Position numbers and translations under genes: made by a program. From NCBI RefSeq assembly GCF_900698935.1, contig NZ_LR217715.1:434001-498000 (forward strand): a DNA stretch of 64,000 nt, read 5' to 3'. The stretch is from Erwinia_E haradaeae_D (GTDB taxonomy: Bacteria > Pseudomonadota > Gammaproteobacteria > Enterobacterales > Enterobacteriaceae). Below the pieces are notes generated by a model that was not told where the DNA came from, made no database searches, and saw only the letters and a list, made by a program, of their open reading frames with translations. Below, in pieces: positions 29,785 through 40,400 of the stretch; positions within the stretch are counted from its first letter, which is position 1, and each line of letters begins with the position of its first letter.

Positions 29785-29964
29785 ATGACATTTATTAAAC
29801 ATTACTGCTGGTTACTTGGAGTGGTGCTATTGATTGGAGTTTTTTTTACTGTCTATATAGACCTAAAGAGAATTAATCCAACAAGACAGAGACACACTCA
29901 GTCTAATGTGCCTTTGTCTCACCCAAGGAAGAAGTATGTCAACCATGAAAATATTAAAAGATAG
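29785..29964 (+). CDS. ypfN: YpfN-like small membrane protein (UPF0370)
   Basis: This 59-residue protein begins MTFIKHYCWLLG, has one membrane segment at about residues 8-25 (CWLLGVVLLIGVFFTVYI), then the DLKRIN motif that matches DLKRVD of E. coli YpfN, and a polar tail. The position right after dapE, 7 bp away, is the E. coli one. The tail is shorter and less acidic than in E. coli (66 residues). The molecular role of the family is unknown to me. Confidence 0.8.
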   Translation: MTFIKHYCWLLGVVLLIGVFFTVYIDLKRINPTRQRHTQSNVPLSHPRKKYVNHENIKR

Positions 29965-30512
29965 AATCTTTGTACCATCTAATCTATAGATCGCATGTAT
30001 TCTAATTGAGATTAATAAAACATAGTGTTTTTACGAGCCATCGTATTGATTGCCACTGCTTGTATTTATACAGATTCTATCTACAATCAGGTTATAAACT
30101 GTTTTATTATGTAATACGCCTCTAAAAGACTATAACGTAGTATACAGGTTTGATGGCAACATGTACTAACTATTTTATTGGTGCGTGGTTTCTAAGTGGA
30201 TATGTTATATATAGAGCTCGTCTATCAATACGTATCTAAAAATATATGTATTAGTTTTGTACTAGTGGTATGACGTTATGAAAAGTTAACAAGAGCATGG
30301 TTTATATTATTGAACGAGGAAGAATGACAGAGCATTCGAGCTGGTCTGAATGTATAGAATTGTATGGATGTCTGTATTTTACACTCTAATACTGCTAGTA
30401 AGTTATACATTTAATAGTACATTTAGGCCGAGATTCTAGAATTGATGATACATACTACACGTAAGTAAAGCTTTTACCGCTATCAAGGCTAGAGATTTTG
30501 TTTAGATCTATT
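29965..30512. other. Spacer between convergent ypfN and holA, no gene seen
   Basis: 548 bp without a recognised gene. In E. coli nadD follows holA; I looked for its GTFDPVHYGH start on the minus strand and did not see it. A 6-bp AAAGAT/ATCTTT hairpin (29957-29971) overlaps the ypfN stop. Confidence 0.55.
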
Positions 30513-31571
30513 CTAGATACAGAATGTATCTGATATTTCTACCTCATCAATACTTAACGGACAATTCTTATGACAACATATTATGGTTAGCATTTCTAGT
30601 TCTAACCACAATGGTTGGTTATCATGCTGCTTCATGATCAATTCTATGTTCATTAAAAGTCTAAAGATTCGAAACCATTGTGCATGCTGAAGACGTTTAA
30701 GGGCTATTTTAAATATAATGCGACGCTTGTCTAATACTCTATATTGATTAAACAGAGTATCCACTGGGGTATGGACTGTTTGTAGTGTTATAGTTATCAG
30801 TAACAAAAGATTACGCTGAAGTATGTGTAGTAGTAAAGTGATAGAAATACTATTTTCAGCAGAAATTTGTTGTAAAATGTGCATCGCACGTTTGCTATCG
30901 CCCAACAATAAAGAGTCTATCCACTCAAAGATATTAAAATGTGCTGAATCATGAACTAGTTTTTCAACATGATTTCTCGTTAGTGGACGATTAGAAAAAA
31001 ATATACGAATCTGTTCTAATATTTGTGATAATGCTAACAAATTTCCTTCGTAGTAGTAGCATAATAATTGATTTACCGTATCATCTATATCTATATTTAA
31101 TAGGCGGGCTCTAGAAGTAATCCATAAGGATAATTTGTTAGCGTTAAGTTGATGACACGGAATATCCACTCCATGAATGCAGAGAGCTTTATACCAATTG
31201 CTTTTTTCGTGTATTTTAGTGAGTGATTTCATCTTTAATATTAGAAGAACATCTCTATGCAGAAAGGTAGCTAAAGTTGCGAGTTGTGCGTGCATTATAG
31301 CAGTAGGACCTGGTTCTGGTAAAATAAGCAGCAAGATTTGACGAGTGCCTAATAAACTGAAAGACTGACAAATAGAAAAAATATAGTGCCAGTTAGTTTG
31401 ATGATCCAGAGTAATAATAAAATGTTCGGTAAAACCCTGTTGTTGTGCAACAGTAAAAATAGTATTTTGTGCCTCTTCTAATAAAAAAGGTTCATTACCA
31501 TGAAGTATATAACAGGCTCGTAACCCACTTTGTAGCTTGAGGCTCAGTTGTTCAGGATAGACTCTTAGCAT
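30513..31571 (-). CDS. holA: DNA polymerase III subunit delta
   Basis: Delta is the clamp-opening subunit of the sliding-clamp loader. The product is 352 residues (E. coli 343). It starts MLRVYPEQLSLKLQSGLRA, closely matching E. coli, so I place the start at 31571; the frame stays open for 17 codons upstream without support. Further matches are CYYYEGNLLALSQ, DSAHFNIFEWIDSLLLGDSKRA and LLLHILQRNLLLL. It ends the leuS-lptE-holA cluster, 85 bp after lptE. Divergence from E. coli is moderate, as is usual for delta. Confidence 0.93.
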   Translation of the reverse strand: MLRVYPEQLSLKLQSGLRACYILHGNEPFLLEEAQNTIFTVAQQQGFTEHFIITLDHQTNWHYIFSICQSFSLLGTRQILLLILPEPGPTAIMHAQLATLATFLHRDVLLILKMKSLTKIHEKSNWYKALCIHGVDIPCHQLNANKLSLWITSRARLLNIDIDDTVNQLLCYYYEGNLLALSQILEQIRIFFSNRPLTRNHVEKLVHDSAHFNIFEWIDSLLLGDSKRAMHILQQISAENSISITLLLHILQRNLLLLITITLQTVHTPVDTLFNQYRVLDKRRIIFKIALKRLQHAQWFRIFRLLMNIELIMKQHDNQPLWLELEMLTIICCHKNCPLSIDEVEISDTFCI

Positions 31572-31656
31572 TATTTTTATACAGTATATTGATATGAGGA
31601 GAGTACATCTTGTTGACAACATCGTGACTCTTTAATCATGCATTGTTCTTATTGTC

Positions 31657-32175
31657 TTATATTAGTCTGTTTTTTTCGACAATATCCAACGTTGTCAGCT
31701 GACGTATTAGATTTTCTATAGCCTGCTTCCGCATGTCATGAATAATAATGTTTTGTTCAGTATCGTTTGCTAAAGCAGCATTTGGATGATAAAAAAAAGA
31801 GCGAGATACTCTAGATGTAATAGGATAAATACCTTTATTTGGTATTATCACTTCTGCATAGATATTCATCATAATCAGATACTCAGAGGCTTTGCCATTG
31901 GGAAAGGTTGCGATCGTATCGCGATTAAGAGTCTCCGCTTGTAAGTGGAGAGATGCAATATTTTTATTGTTTGTTGAGGTATCAATGATATTCACATTAT
32001 GAAACCTTAATTCTTCGTATACTGCAGTTGCTAGAGGGCCATAGGGATCTGTAGTGTCTATAATGAGCGTTTGTAGAATCTGTGGTATATTACAGATAGG
32101 ATATGTATGATATCCGCATCCACTGAGATTTAATATGAGAAAATAAAACAATAGAGATAGTAATAATTTTCGCAC
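31657..32175 (-). CDS. lptE: LPS-assembly lipoprotein LptE
   Basis: LptE plugs the LptD barrel in the outer membrane and helps insert LPS. The product is 172 residues. The N-terminus is a lipoprotein signal: a basic start MRKLL, a hydrophobic core and the lipobox LSGC with Cys20 as the lipidated residue, followed by GYH as in E. coli (GWH). The start is GTG with AGGAA upstream. It begins 13 bp after leuS, as in E. coli. Length is somewhat below the E. coli protein, and the middle is weakly conserved, so synteny and the lipobox carry the call. Confidence 0.88.
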   Translation of the reverse strand: MRKLLLSLLFYFLILNLSGCGYHTYPICNIPQILQTLIIDTTDPYGPLATAVYEELRFHNVNIIDTSTNNKNIASLHLQAETLNRDTIATFPNGKASEYLIMMNIYAEVIIPNKGIYPITSRVSRSFFYHPNAALANDTEQNIIIHDMRKQAIENLIRQLTTLDIVEKNRLI

Positions 32176-32188
32176 AAAGTTTTCCTGA

Positions 32189-34774
32189 TTATGAGCTAAC
32201 GACTAGATTCAGTAATTTTCCTTGGATATAGATCACCTTTTTAATTTTAACATCACGAAGATATTTCTGAATAGTAGGAACTTTTTGTGCCAGAGATTGA
32301 ATATGGTCTGGATGGCTATCTGCCATTACCATAATTTTGCCACGTAGCTTCCCGTTAATTTGAATAACCACCAGAATTTGTTCTTCTATCATTGCTAACT
32401 GATCGACTTCGGGCCATGGGGCATAATCGATTTCCCCTGCGCCTCCTAAGGCTTTCCACAAAACAAAACTCATGTGTGGAGTGAATGGATGAAGCATGCG
32501 TACAATAGTCATCAAGGCTTCTTGCATAAAAGATCGCGCTGTTTTTGTGTTTTGCGGTGCATGGACAAGCTTATTTGTAAGAGCCATTATAGCTGCAATC
32601 GCTGTGTGAAATGTCTGCCGACGTCCAATATCATGTGAGACTTTAAAAATAGTTTTATGTAAATCACGACGTAAGATCTGCAGTTCATGGTGAAATTTAT
32701 CACTATTACTGATCGATAACATACGGGTATGAACATGCTTCCAGACTAGTTTCCATACTTTTTTCAAGAATCTGTATGCTCCTTCGACACCTGCATCTTG
32801 CCATTCTAACGTCATATCTAATGGAGCTGAAAACATCATAAATAGTCTGACAGTATCTGCACCATAACGGTCTATCATAGTTTGTATATCAACGCCGTTT
32901 TTTTTTGATTTTGACATTTTAGTCATGCCAGCATAGCGTACTGTGTTTCCGGATAGATCTATGGCGCGTATAATGCGTCCTTGACTATCACGTTGGATCG
33001 TGAGAGTGGACGGCTCTATCCAACGACATTCACCTTTACTACCAGTTAAATAAAAAGCATCAGATAATACCATCCCTTGACATAAAAGGCGTTTGACTGG
33101 TTCATCAGAATGAACTAATCCGGCATCACGTAATAGCTTATGAAAAAAACGGAAATACAAAAGATGCATAGTAGCATGTTCAATACCTCCTATATATTGA
33201 TCGACTGGAAGCCAGTAGTTAGCAGCAGCTGGATCTAACATTCCAACGTGATAATCTGGACAAGTATAACGTGCATAATACCATGAAGACTCCATAAAGG
33301 TATCTAATGTATCAGTTTCGCGTAGTGCGGGCCGGCCATTTACAATGGTCTTAGCCCACTCTACATCAGTGTTAATAATGCTTGATGTTCCATCTATTAA
33401 ATGATTTTCTGGCAATAGAACAGGTAATTGATCTTCTGGAACAGTTATTGTGCTGCCATTTTCCAGGGTAATCATTGGGATAGGTACTCCCCAATACCTC
33501 TGACGAGACACGCCCCAATCTCTTAAACGATAAGACACCTTACGTTTCCCTAAATGATTTTCAGCGAGTTTGTCTGCAATAGCAATAAAAGCTTGATCAT
33601 ACGATAAACCGCTGAATACACCAGAATTACAAGTTATCCCTTTCTCAGTCATAGCACATTTGTTTATATCAGGGACACTGCCATCAGCCTCAAGAATCAC
33701 AGGTTTGAGAGGTATCTGATATTTTTTAGCAAATTCCCAATCATGCTGGTTGTGAGCTGGCACACCGATAATAGCAGTAGTACCATATTCCATTATTACA
33801 TAATTAGCTACCCAGAGTGGTAGTGGTTCTCTTGTGATCGGATGTTCTATGACGAGATCGGTTAAGATACCTTTTTTCTCTGTTTTTGTAAGTTCAGCTT
33901 CTAAAACTTTTGTTGTATAACATTGTTGAATGAATTCCTTTAATACAGGATTTTTCATAGCTTCTTGATGTGAGATGGGATGATTAGGTGCTACTGCGAC
34001 ATAGGTAGTACCCATGATAGCATCCGGACGGGTAGTATATACACTAATTCTTTTTGTACTGTTTAGAATTTTACAATATAGCTCTATTCCTTCTGACCTA
34101 CCGATCCAATTTCTTTGCATGGTTTTTACGTTTTCAGGCCAATCTACTAACGTCTCAAGATCGTGAAGTAATTCATCAGCATAATGTGTAATTTTAATAA
34201 ACCACTGTGGTATTTCTTTATTTTCGACCACGGAGTGACAGCGCCAGCAGCAACCATCAACCACTTGTTCGTTAGCTAATATAGTCATGTCATGTGGACA
34301 CCAATTGACTGGTGAAGTTTTTTTATAAACTAAACCTTGCTTGTATAGCTGGGTAAAAAACCACTGTTCCCAGAGATAATATTCTGGCTGACAGGTAGTT
34401 ATTTCACGACTCCAGTCGTAGCTAAAACCAAGTAACTTTAGCTGATTTTTCATATGTTGAATATTGGAATAGGTCCAAGATGAGGGGGCAGTATTGTGTT
34501 CTAATGCTGCAGCTTCTGCTGGTAATCCAAAAGCATCCCATCCCATTGGCTGTAAGACATTCTTACCTAGCATGCGTTGATAACGTGATAAAACATCACC
34601 AATAGTATAATTTCTCACATGCCCCATATGTAGATGTCCGGAAGGATAAGGTATCATGGAGAGACAATAATATTTTTCTTTAGCTATGTCCTCAGTGACC
34701 TTAAATGTTTCATGCTTTTCCCAGTGTTTTTGTACACGAGATTCGATCTCTTTATGATCATATTGCTCTTTCAT
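32189..34774 (-). CDS. leuS: Leucyl-tRNA synthetase
   Basis: LeuRS charges tRNA-Leu. The product is 861 residues (E. coli 860). The class I signatures are HMGH in SGHLHMGHVRNY and KMSKS in MTKMSKSKKNG. The zinc-binding CCWRCHS segment, the editing-domain stretch VYTTRPDAIMGTTY and the C-terminal VIYIQGKLLNLVV are present. I start at 34774 (MKEQYDHKEIES), which matches E. coli; an ATG three codons upstream sits only two bases from AGGA. It heads the leuS-lptE-holA cluster and is divergent from a probable ybeL relic. Confidence 0.98.
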   Translation of the reverse strand: MKEQYDHKEIESRVQKHWEKHETFKVTEDIAKEKYYCLSMIPYPSGHLHMGHVRNYTIGDVLSRYQRMLGKNVLQPMGWDAFGLPAEAAALEHNTAPSSWTYSNIQHMKNQLKLLGFSYDWSREITTCQPEYYLWEQWFFTQLYKQGLVYKKTSPVNWCPHDMTILANEQVVDGCCWRCHSVVENKEIPQWFIKITHYADELLHDLETLVDWPENVKTMQRNWIGRSEGIELYCKILNSTKRISVYTTRPDAIMGTTYVAVAPNHPISHQEAMKNPVLKEFIQQCYTTKVLEAELTKTEKKGILTDLVIEHPITREPLPLWVANYVIMEYGTTAIIGVPAHNQHDWEFAKKYQIPLKPVILEADGSVPDINKCAMTEKGITCNSGVFSGLSYDQAFIAIADKLAENHLGKRKVSYRLRDWGVSRQRYWGVPIPMITLENGSTITVPEDQLPVLLPENHLIDGTSSIINTDVEWAKTIVNGRPALRETDTLDTFMESSWYYARYTCPDYHVGMLDPAAANYWLPVDQYIGGIEHATMHLLYFRFFHKLLRDAGLVHSDEPVKRLLCQGMVLSDAFYLTGSKGECRWIEPSTLTIQRDSQGRIIRAIDLSGNTVRYAGMTKMSKSKKNGVDIQTMIDRYGADTVRLFMMFSAPLDMTLEWQDAGVEGAYRFLKKVWKLVWKHVHTRMLSISNSDKFHHELQILRRDLHKTIFKVSHDIGRRQTFHTAIAAIMALTNKLVHAPQNTKTARSFMQEALMTIVRMLHPFTPHMSFVLWKALGGAGEIDYAPWPEVDQLAMIEEQILVVIQINGKLRGKIMVMADSHPDHIQSLAQKVPTIQKYLRDVKIKKVIYIQGKLLNLVVSS

Positions 34775-34904
34775 GGAGCTCATGGTCCTTTGTAAACTAA
34801 TGTATATATTAATTAAGTATACTATAATAAAGCTTACTGATCAGAGGTACAAGTCTTTAAATATAGAGGTGTTTGTCATAGAATTTATAAAGACATCATA
34901 TATA

Positions 34905-35190
34905 ATGAATAAATATATTATATATGAGGCTAAACACATCGTGTTAAGTATTGTCATGATCGTTTTGGTATCTTTAAAAAGTAAAGATGCATTGGAAATG
35001 TAATAATAAATTTTATTATCGTTATATCGACTATAACCACTATATAGCAGATCTACTGCTATGAGATTACGGCGAGATCTTGCCGAGTTAATTAAAAATA
35101 TTGAATCAAGGGTAGGATTCCAATTTCCTTGATCAGGAAGCTTATCGATCATTACTCATTAGTTTTATATCTTGATAAAGCCTGCATTAT
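34905..35190 (+). pseudogene. ybeL: Probable decayed ybeL (DUF1451 zinc-ribbon protein)
   Basis: In E. coli ybeL is divergent from leuS, and this is that place. In one frame I read MNK at 34905, a Tyr at codon 7 and KDALE around codons 27-31, where E. coli YbeL has MNK, Tyr7 and IDALVE. After several stops the same frame gives RRDLAELIKNIES from 35070, like RRDLEEFAMSYEES; the spacing of the two matches is 26 codons here and 27 in E. coli. A shifted frame then reads SLIRKLIDHYS from 35126, like SLWQELADITD. Stops, a frameshift and the missing zinc ribbon make it non-functional. The comparison is from memory of the E. coli protein. Confidence 0.5.
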
Positions 35191-35675
35191 TAAAGGATTT
35201 TCTATTGCTTAAATCTTTTATCACTTACTTATAATATATAGCCTATGTATTATAGAACGACATAAAGTGACTGATAGATACTAAAATTGTGCCCTTTACT
35301 ATTGATAGATAATTAAGATATAACTCGAAGGTCTTTTTAGTGAGGGTGATTAGATTACAAATACACTCAATGGATAGTAAGGTTTGTTTGATCTACATCA
35401 TCATATGGCCGTAATAATTTATTCAGCATGTTGCACGGAACTGTATTGTTCCACATTATCCGTAGATAAAAATAGAATCAAATATTTTATACGTCTAATA
35501 TTTGCATGTTAGTTAACGAGAGCTATAGTCTAACGTTATAGACATAACTAGTGTATGAATACTTACGATACATCATACTCTGTTTTGATTTTTAGCGCAT
35601 CGACCTATCTATGATACTGTATACTTCTTTAATTACTTCATTTTGCGATATGGATCGCTATCATGGTTTTACACT
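35191..35675. other. Spacer between the ybeL relic and ligA
   Basis: About 485 bp of AT-rich sequence without a gene. zipA precedes ligA in E. coli; I see no remnant of it here. Confidence 0.5.
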
Positions 35676-37445
35676 ATGCAATCTATCAAAGATACAATTA
35701 CTAATTTAAAAACTCTGATCCGCCATTATCAATATCAATATTATGTCATGGATTCCCCGGACATTCCAGATATAGAATATGATGCGTTGATCACGAGCCT
35801 ATATCGATTAGAAATGCTGCATCCTCATTTCGTAACCTCAGATTCACCCACTCAGTGCGTAGGTGGATCTATATTGCATAGCATGTTTAAGAAGATTGAC
35901 CACAAAACACCGATGCTATCTTTAGATAGCATTACTAATAAAACAAGATGTGTGGAATTTTATACACGCCTAAAAGACAGATTACAAATTGATGGTGATA
36001 TCGCGTGTTGTTGTGATCTAAAAGTAGATGGTCTTGCAGTAAATTTACTGTATGCTCATGGTAATTTAGTTCAAGCTACTACGCGCGGTAATGGCATTAC
36101 TGGGGAAGATGTAAGTGATAATGTCAAGACTATTCAAGTTATTCCGCAGCGCTTAGAAAGCAATGATCAGCTCCCAAAGTATTTAGAAATACGGGGAGAA
36201 GTATTTATGTCACACGCCGGGTTTGAAAAACTGAACGCACAAGCTTATCGTGATGGACGTAAGTTATTTGCAAATCCTCGGAATGCTGCAGCGGGCTCAT
36301 TGCGTCATCGAGACCCATGTGTTACTGCCATGCGTCCTCTTAGTTTTGTTTGTTACGGTTTTGGTCTGTGCAAACAAGGTACGTTTCCACGTAGTCACAT
36401 AGAAGGTTTACGATACTTAAAAACCTTAGGTGTGCCAGTTAGTGATTATCTATGCTTTTGCTGTAATGCTAAGGAAGTTTTAGATTTTTATAACTACATT
36501 CAAGTTAATCGTTCATTACTTGGTTTTGATATTGACGGAATAGTCATCAAAGTAGACAATTTAGCTTGGCAAGAAAGATTAGGTTCTACTGCACGTGCTC
36601 CGCGATGGGCCGTAGCATTTAAGTTTCCAGCACAAGAAAAAATAACCAGAGTACTTAATGTCGCATTTCAGGTTAGTCGTACTGGAGCTATTACACCAGT
36701 TGCAAAACTAGAGCCTGTTGTCATTGCCGGAGTCATTGTGAGTAGTGCGACATTACATAATGAATCTGAAATTAATAGATTAAGACTGAAGGTTGGTAAT
36801 TACGTTATTGTTCGCAGAGCAGGAGATGTTATTCCAAAAATTATAAGCGTCATGAAGATAAGTCCTTATACTGATTTTAGTGCACAGGATATTATTTTTC
36901 CCACTAATTGCCCAGCATGTGGCTCAAAAATACAACGCATGCCTAAAGAAAGAGTAGTACGTTGTACAGGTGGTTTTATTTGTATAGCACAACGTATAGG
37001 GGCATTAAAACACTTTGTATCACGTAAAGCATTAAACATTCATGGACTGGGTAACAAACTGCTTCATCAGCTAGTGGAAAAAGGATATGTACAAAATCCC
37101 GCTGATCTCTTTAGCCTCACGTTGCAGCAACTAACCAGTTTAGATTCTATGCGTGTTAAATCAGCACAAAATATTTTAGATGCACTCACTCAGTCAAAGC
37201 GTACTACTTTTGCCAGGTTTTTATATTCCTTAGGTATTCGCGAGATTGGATCCGTGACCGCAGAAAATCTTGCGGAATATTTCTGTACCCTAGATTCTTT
37301 GATGAAAGCAAACCTCACCACTTTAAACAAAGTAGATGGCGTGGGGAAAGTGGGGGCGCGCAATATAAAAAATTTTTTTAATGAAAAACATAATTGTCAG
37401 ATCATTAAAATTTTAGTAGAGCAAATCGGTATTGATTGGTCATGA
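35676..37445 (+). CDS. ligA: NAD-dependent DNA ligase lacking the BRCT domain
   Basis: LigA seals nicks during replication and repair, using NAD. The product is 589 residues against 671 in E. coli. Domain Ia, the adenylation domain with catalytic Lys116 in CDLKVDGLAV, the OB-fold, the four-cysteine zinc finger (CPACG to CIAQR) and the helix-hairpin-helix region (NKVDGVGKVGARNIKNFF) are all there. The protein ends at IGIDWS, where E. coli continues through a linker into the BRCT domain; that domain is missing. I start at ATG 35676 (MQSIKDTI) to match E. coli. Nick sealing should persist, perhaps with weaker DNA binding. Confidence 0.96.
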   Translation: MQSIKDTITNLKTLIRHYQYQYYVMDSPDIPDIEYDALITSLYRLEMLHPHFVTSDSPTQCVGGSILHSMFKKIDHKTPMLSLDSITNKTRCVEFYTRLKDRLQIDGDIACCCDLKVDGLAVNLLYAHGNLVQATTRGNGITGEDVSDNVKTIQVIPQRLESNDQLPKYLEIRGEVFMSHAGFEKLNAQAYRDGRKLFANPRNAAAGSLRHRDPCVTAMRPLSFVCYGFGLCKQGTFPRSHIEGLRYLKTLGVPVSDYLCFCCNAKEVLDFYNYIQVNRSLLGFDIDGIVIKVDNLAWQERLGSTARAPRWAVAFKFPAQEKITRVLNVAFQVSRTGAITPVAKLEPVVIAGVIVSSATLHNESEINRLRLKVGNYVIVRRAGDVIPKIISVMKISPYTDFSAQDIIFPTNCPACGSKIQRMPKERVVRCTGGFICIAQRIGALKHFVSRKALNIHGLGNKLLHQLVEKGYVQNPADLFSLTLQQLTSLDSMRVKSAQNILDALTQSKRTTFARFLYSLGIREIGSVTAENLAEYFCTLDSLMKANLTTLNKVDGVGKVGARNIKNFFNEKHNCQIIKILVEQIGIDWS

Positions 37446-40400
37446 GCAATAATTCTCACAAACAACAAAATAGGCGCTATACAATAGTCTGATAACATCA
37501 ATACATGCTAGTCTTTTTTTTCAACTATTATGTACTATCATAAAAGCATACCATAAGCATATGAAATTCCAACACTAGGCGTCTTTGCTGAATCATTCTT
37601 TAATTATAATGTAGTAATTGCTACAGGATCTAGTGATATATTGTACGAAGACAGATAACTACCAACAGAGAAAAATAGGATTTGCATGGTTGTAGTGATA
37701 TATATGCAGGGGGAATAACATCTGTATTAGGTAGCATGTAATATAAAAAATAAAATGCAATGTTATCGATGATTGCGATTGATTCCACTTAAATTTCTAG
37801 TTTACATTTTATATGCCTATGTTTTCTACAGCCTTCTACAATTTATTTACTAAAGAGATTTTATGAGTAAAATCTTATAATTCTGATATATACTATCGGA
37901 CTGAAGGTAGTAGTCAGACTCACTCGATGAGTATGCGATAACATTCTTTCATATTTTACAGATAGAATTTACTGCTGATAAGCTAGACATAAAGCATAGA
38001 GCAGTAGATAATATATTTTAGAATTTTAAATTAATCATACATATCATAAGTAGTGTTGAGTTTTTATATCTTATCCAGAGTGTTGTTATAGAACTGAAAA
38101 CGAGCCTTAAGAACGATAGGAGTGTATATGCAGGATAAGATGACTCATTAGATTACTTAGAAAATAATCGTCTATTAGAAATCTATGCAAGAACAAATAT
38201 GCAGTCTTGCATCAGTTCATGAAATCGATATTTCAATGATTAGGTAAATAATTGACGAAATTAGTCAGTGGTTGTTAAGGTGAAATTTACTAATTTAGAA
38301 CAATGCTAAATAATTATCATGGAGGGCCTGCAAGTTGCATATAGATCTAGAATCAAGAATCAATCAATGGATTCCTGAAATACTTTTAGAACTAATATTG
38401 GTGCTTTTTAAAATTATTTCTGCATTATTTTTTCTATAGTAGGGGGGTTATAATTATGATGATATGTATCATCGATACTCAGTTATGCTATGGCATAGCA
38501 GAACCATACCTATATAAGTTGGTAAGGTAATACAGAAAAAAATGTGTTAAAGATAGAGATTGTATTCTTGTTCAGAGGGGTTGATTTCCTTCACTGAACC
38601 ACGTGTATGGATACACCTGGTGTTTAATATAAGTCTGTCGTAATTTGAGAGCAAATTCAGATCTGATTTTAAGAAAAAATTCGCTTTACTGTATTATCGG
38701 AAGCTCTATATTGTGTTGTGTATGCGGAATGTTTTTATAGTATCATGCTATGATTAGTGTATGCTCATAGGTGAGCAATGTGTAATTCGTATGTATGTTT
38801 AGCGCTATATGCTTTGAAGAATTTTGCATGGTCTTCATAGGACAGCATAATACATCTGCACATAGAAGCATGCAACTTACTGAGAAGGCCATCGAACTTA
38901 TAAAGCGTAGTATGCGCTCTTTAAGAAGAGTTCTAGTGGATTATGTTAATATGAAACGCATATCTGCAGTTCCTTTATTTTTAAGTTGACATGTTTATAA
39001 ATTTCGCGCAGAAATATTAAGCTATTTTTAATGTTAGTAAAATTTTTACCATGTGGTGTTAGTTAAAAATACTATCTGTTATATTAATCTAGTGTTATAT
39101 ATCTTGCTAATAGGAATACCATTCAACGTAGTAGTAAAAATAATTAATAAGAATCATAGGTGTGATTTTCTAACAAGATTGAAACCTGAATCCCCGGGGT
39201 TATGTTTATGGAGTTTGACGAGTCATATATTTCTACATACTATCTGGTTTGATTCATAACTACGTATGAATGTTAGGCGGGAAGATATGACATACATAAG
39301 TATATACAAAAATTTTTATGTATGATCCATGAAACAATATGTATATGCATTATACTAGCGTTTATGAAAATATGCATGTGACTTATAAAAACGTGCTAGA
39401 TACACACAGTACTAAATTTTAACAAGCAATGGTGACAGAAAGTTCAATCTTATTGAAGGATTTAAATTTAAAATTTTTATACTATATATTAAAATATATC
39501 GAGATATTTTTTAAAATGACATACACGTAGAATACATAAAGGCAATAAATACGAGAATAAATGGTGCATCATATATCAGTGCTTTCTAGTGAAGGGGATG
39601 CTAGGATTAAAAAAAATCACTATCGGCACTAGACGGAATTTTATTCCAGTATATTTAGAGTAGATACTCCCAATAATCTGTAATGCTCGCATAAAAAAAT
39701 AATAAGTACTGTGACGAAATTAGACGTATGGTATCAACGCAAAAACTGTATATGTCAATATGAGAAACTTATGCCTCGTGTGATAGATTATAGTAGCGAG
39801 AAAATTAGAAAGACTGATTAGTCTCTTATCAATGATAATACGATTATACATATACAGAACATGTTTTATTTATTTATCCTACGTGTAAAGAGTACGTATG
39901 CATACGTAATATGTAACTAAAAAAGATGCACTATAATATAGTAGTAATATGCCGATTTATATTGTTGCTTGAACACCAAGCTTGGTTATAATCATAGCTC
40001 AGTTTTCAATGAAGTTACATTAACATCAAGAAAGCATATAACTTTTAAAAATCATGATTATGGATAACAATACAAGAAGAATTTGTGAATGCGCTGTAAT
40101 AATATCTACACCACACTGTTATAGGAAAAATCATTTTGATGTGTGTCACAATCAGGTTGGCAATAGAGCAGCATATCAGCTTATCTTAATTAAGTCATAG
40201 GATTGATAATGCATCATAGAAATGCGATCATAACACCATTCTTGTAAGGCGATATGAAATTCTTGTAAGGTGATATGAAATGATTTTATCAGTGCGTAGT
40301 TTTACGTGATACCAAATAACAGTCCGATTAATGATTAATACATGAGATGTGTGATTAATGTATTAAATCAATTTAGTTCATATGAATCTGTAGTTTGACA

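Noticed and set aside
34841..35152. 103-codon open frame on the minus strand beside leuS
   Set aside because: It is the reverse complement of the probable ybeL relic and has no similarity of its own.
38795..38989. 64-codon open frame in the ligA-lon gap as a real gene
   Set aside because: No ribosome-binding site and no full-length match; at most part of a clpX relic, which I list as a finding instead.
39053..39259. 68-codon open frame in the ligA-lon gap
   Set aside because: Hydrophobic by base composition, no start signal and no recognisable motif.
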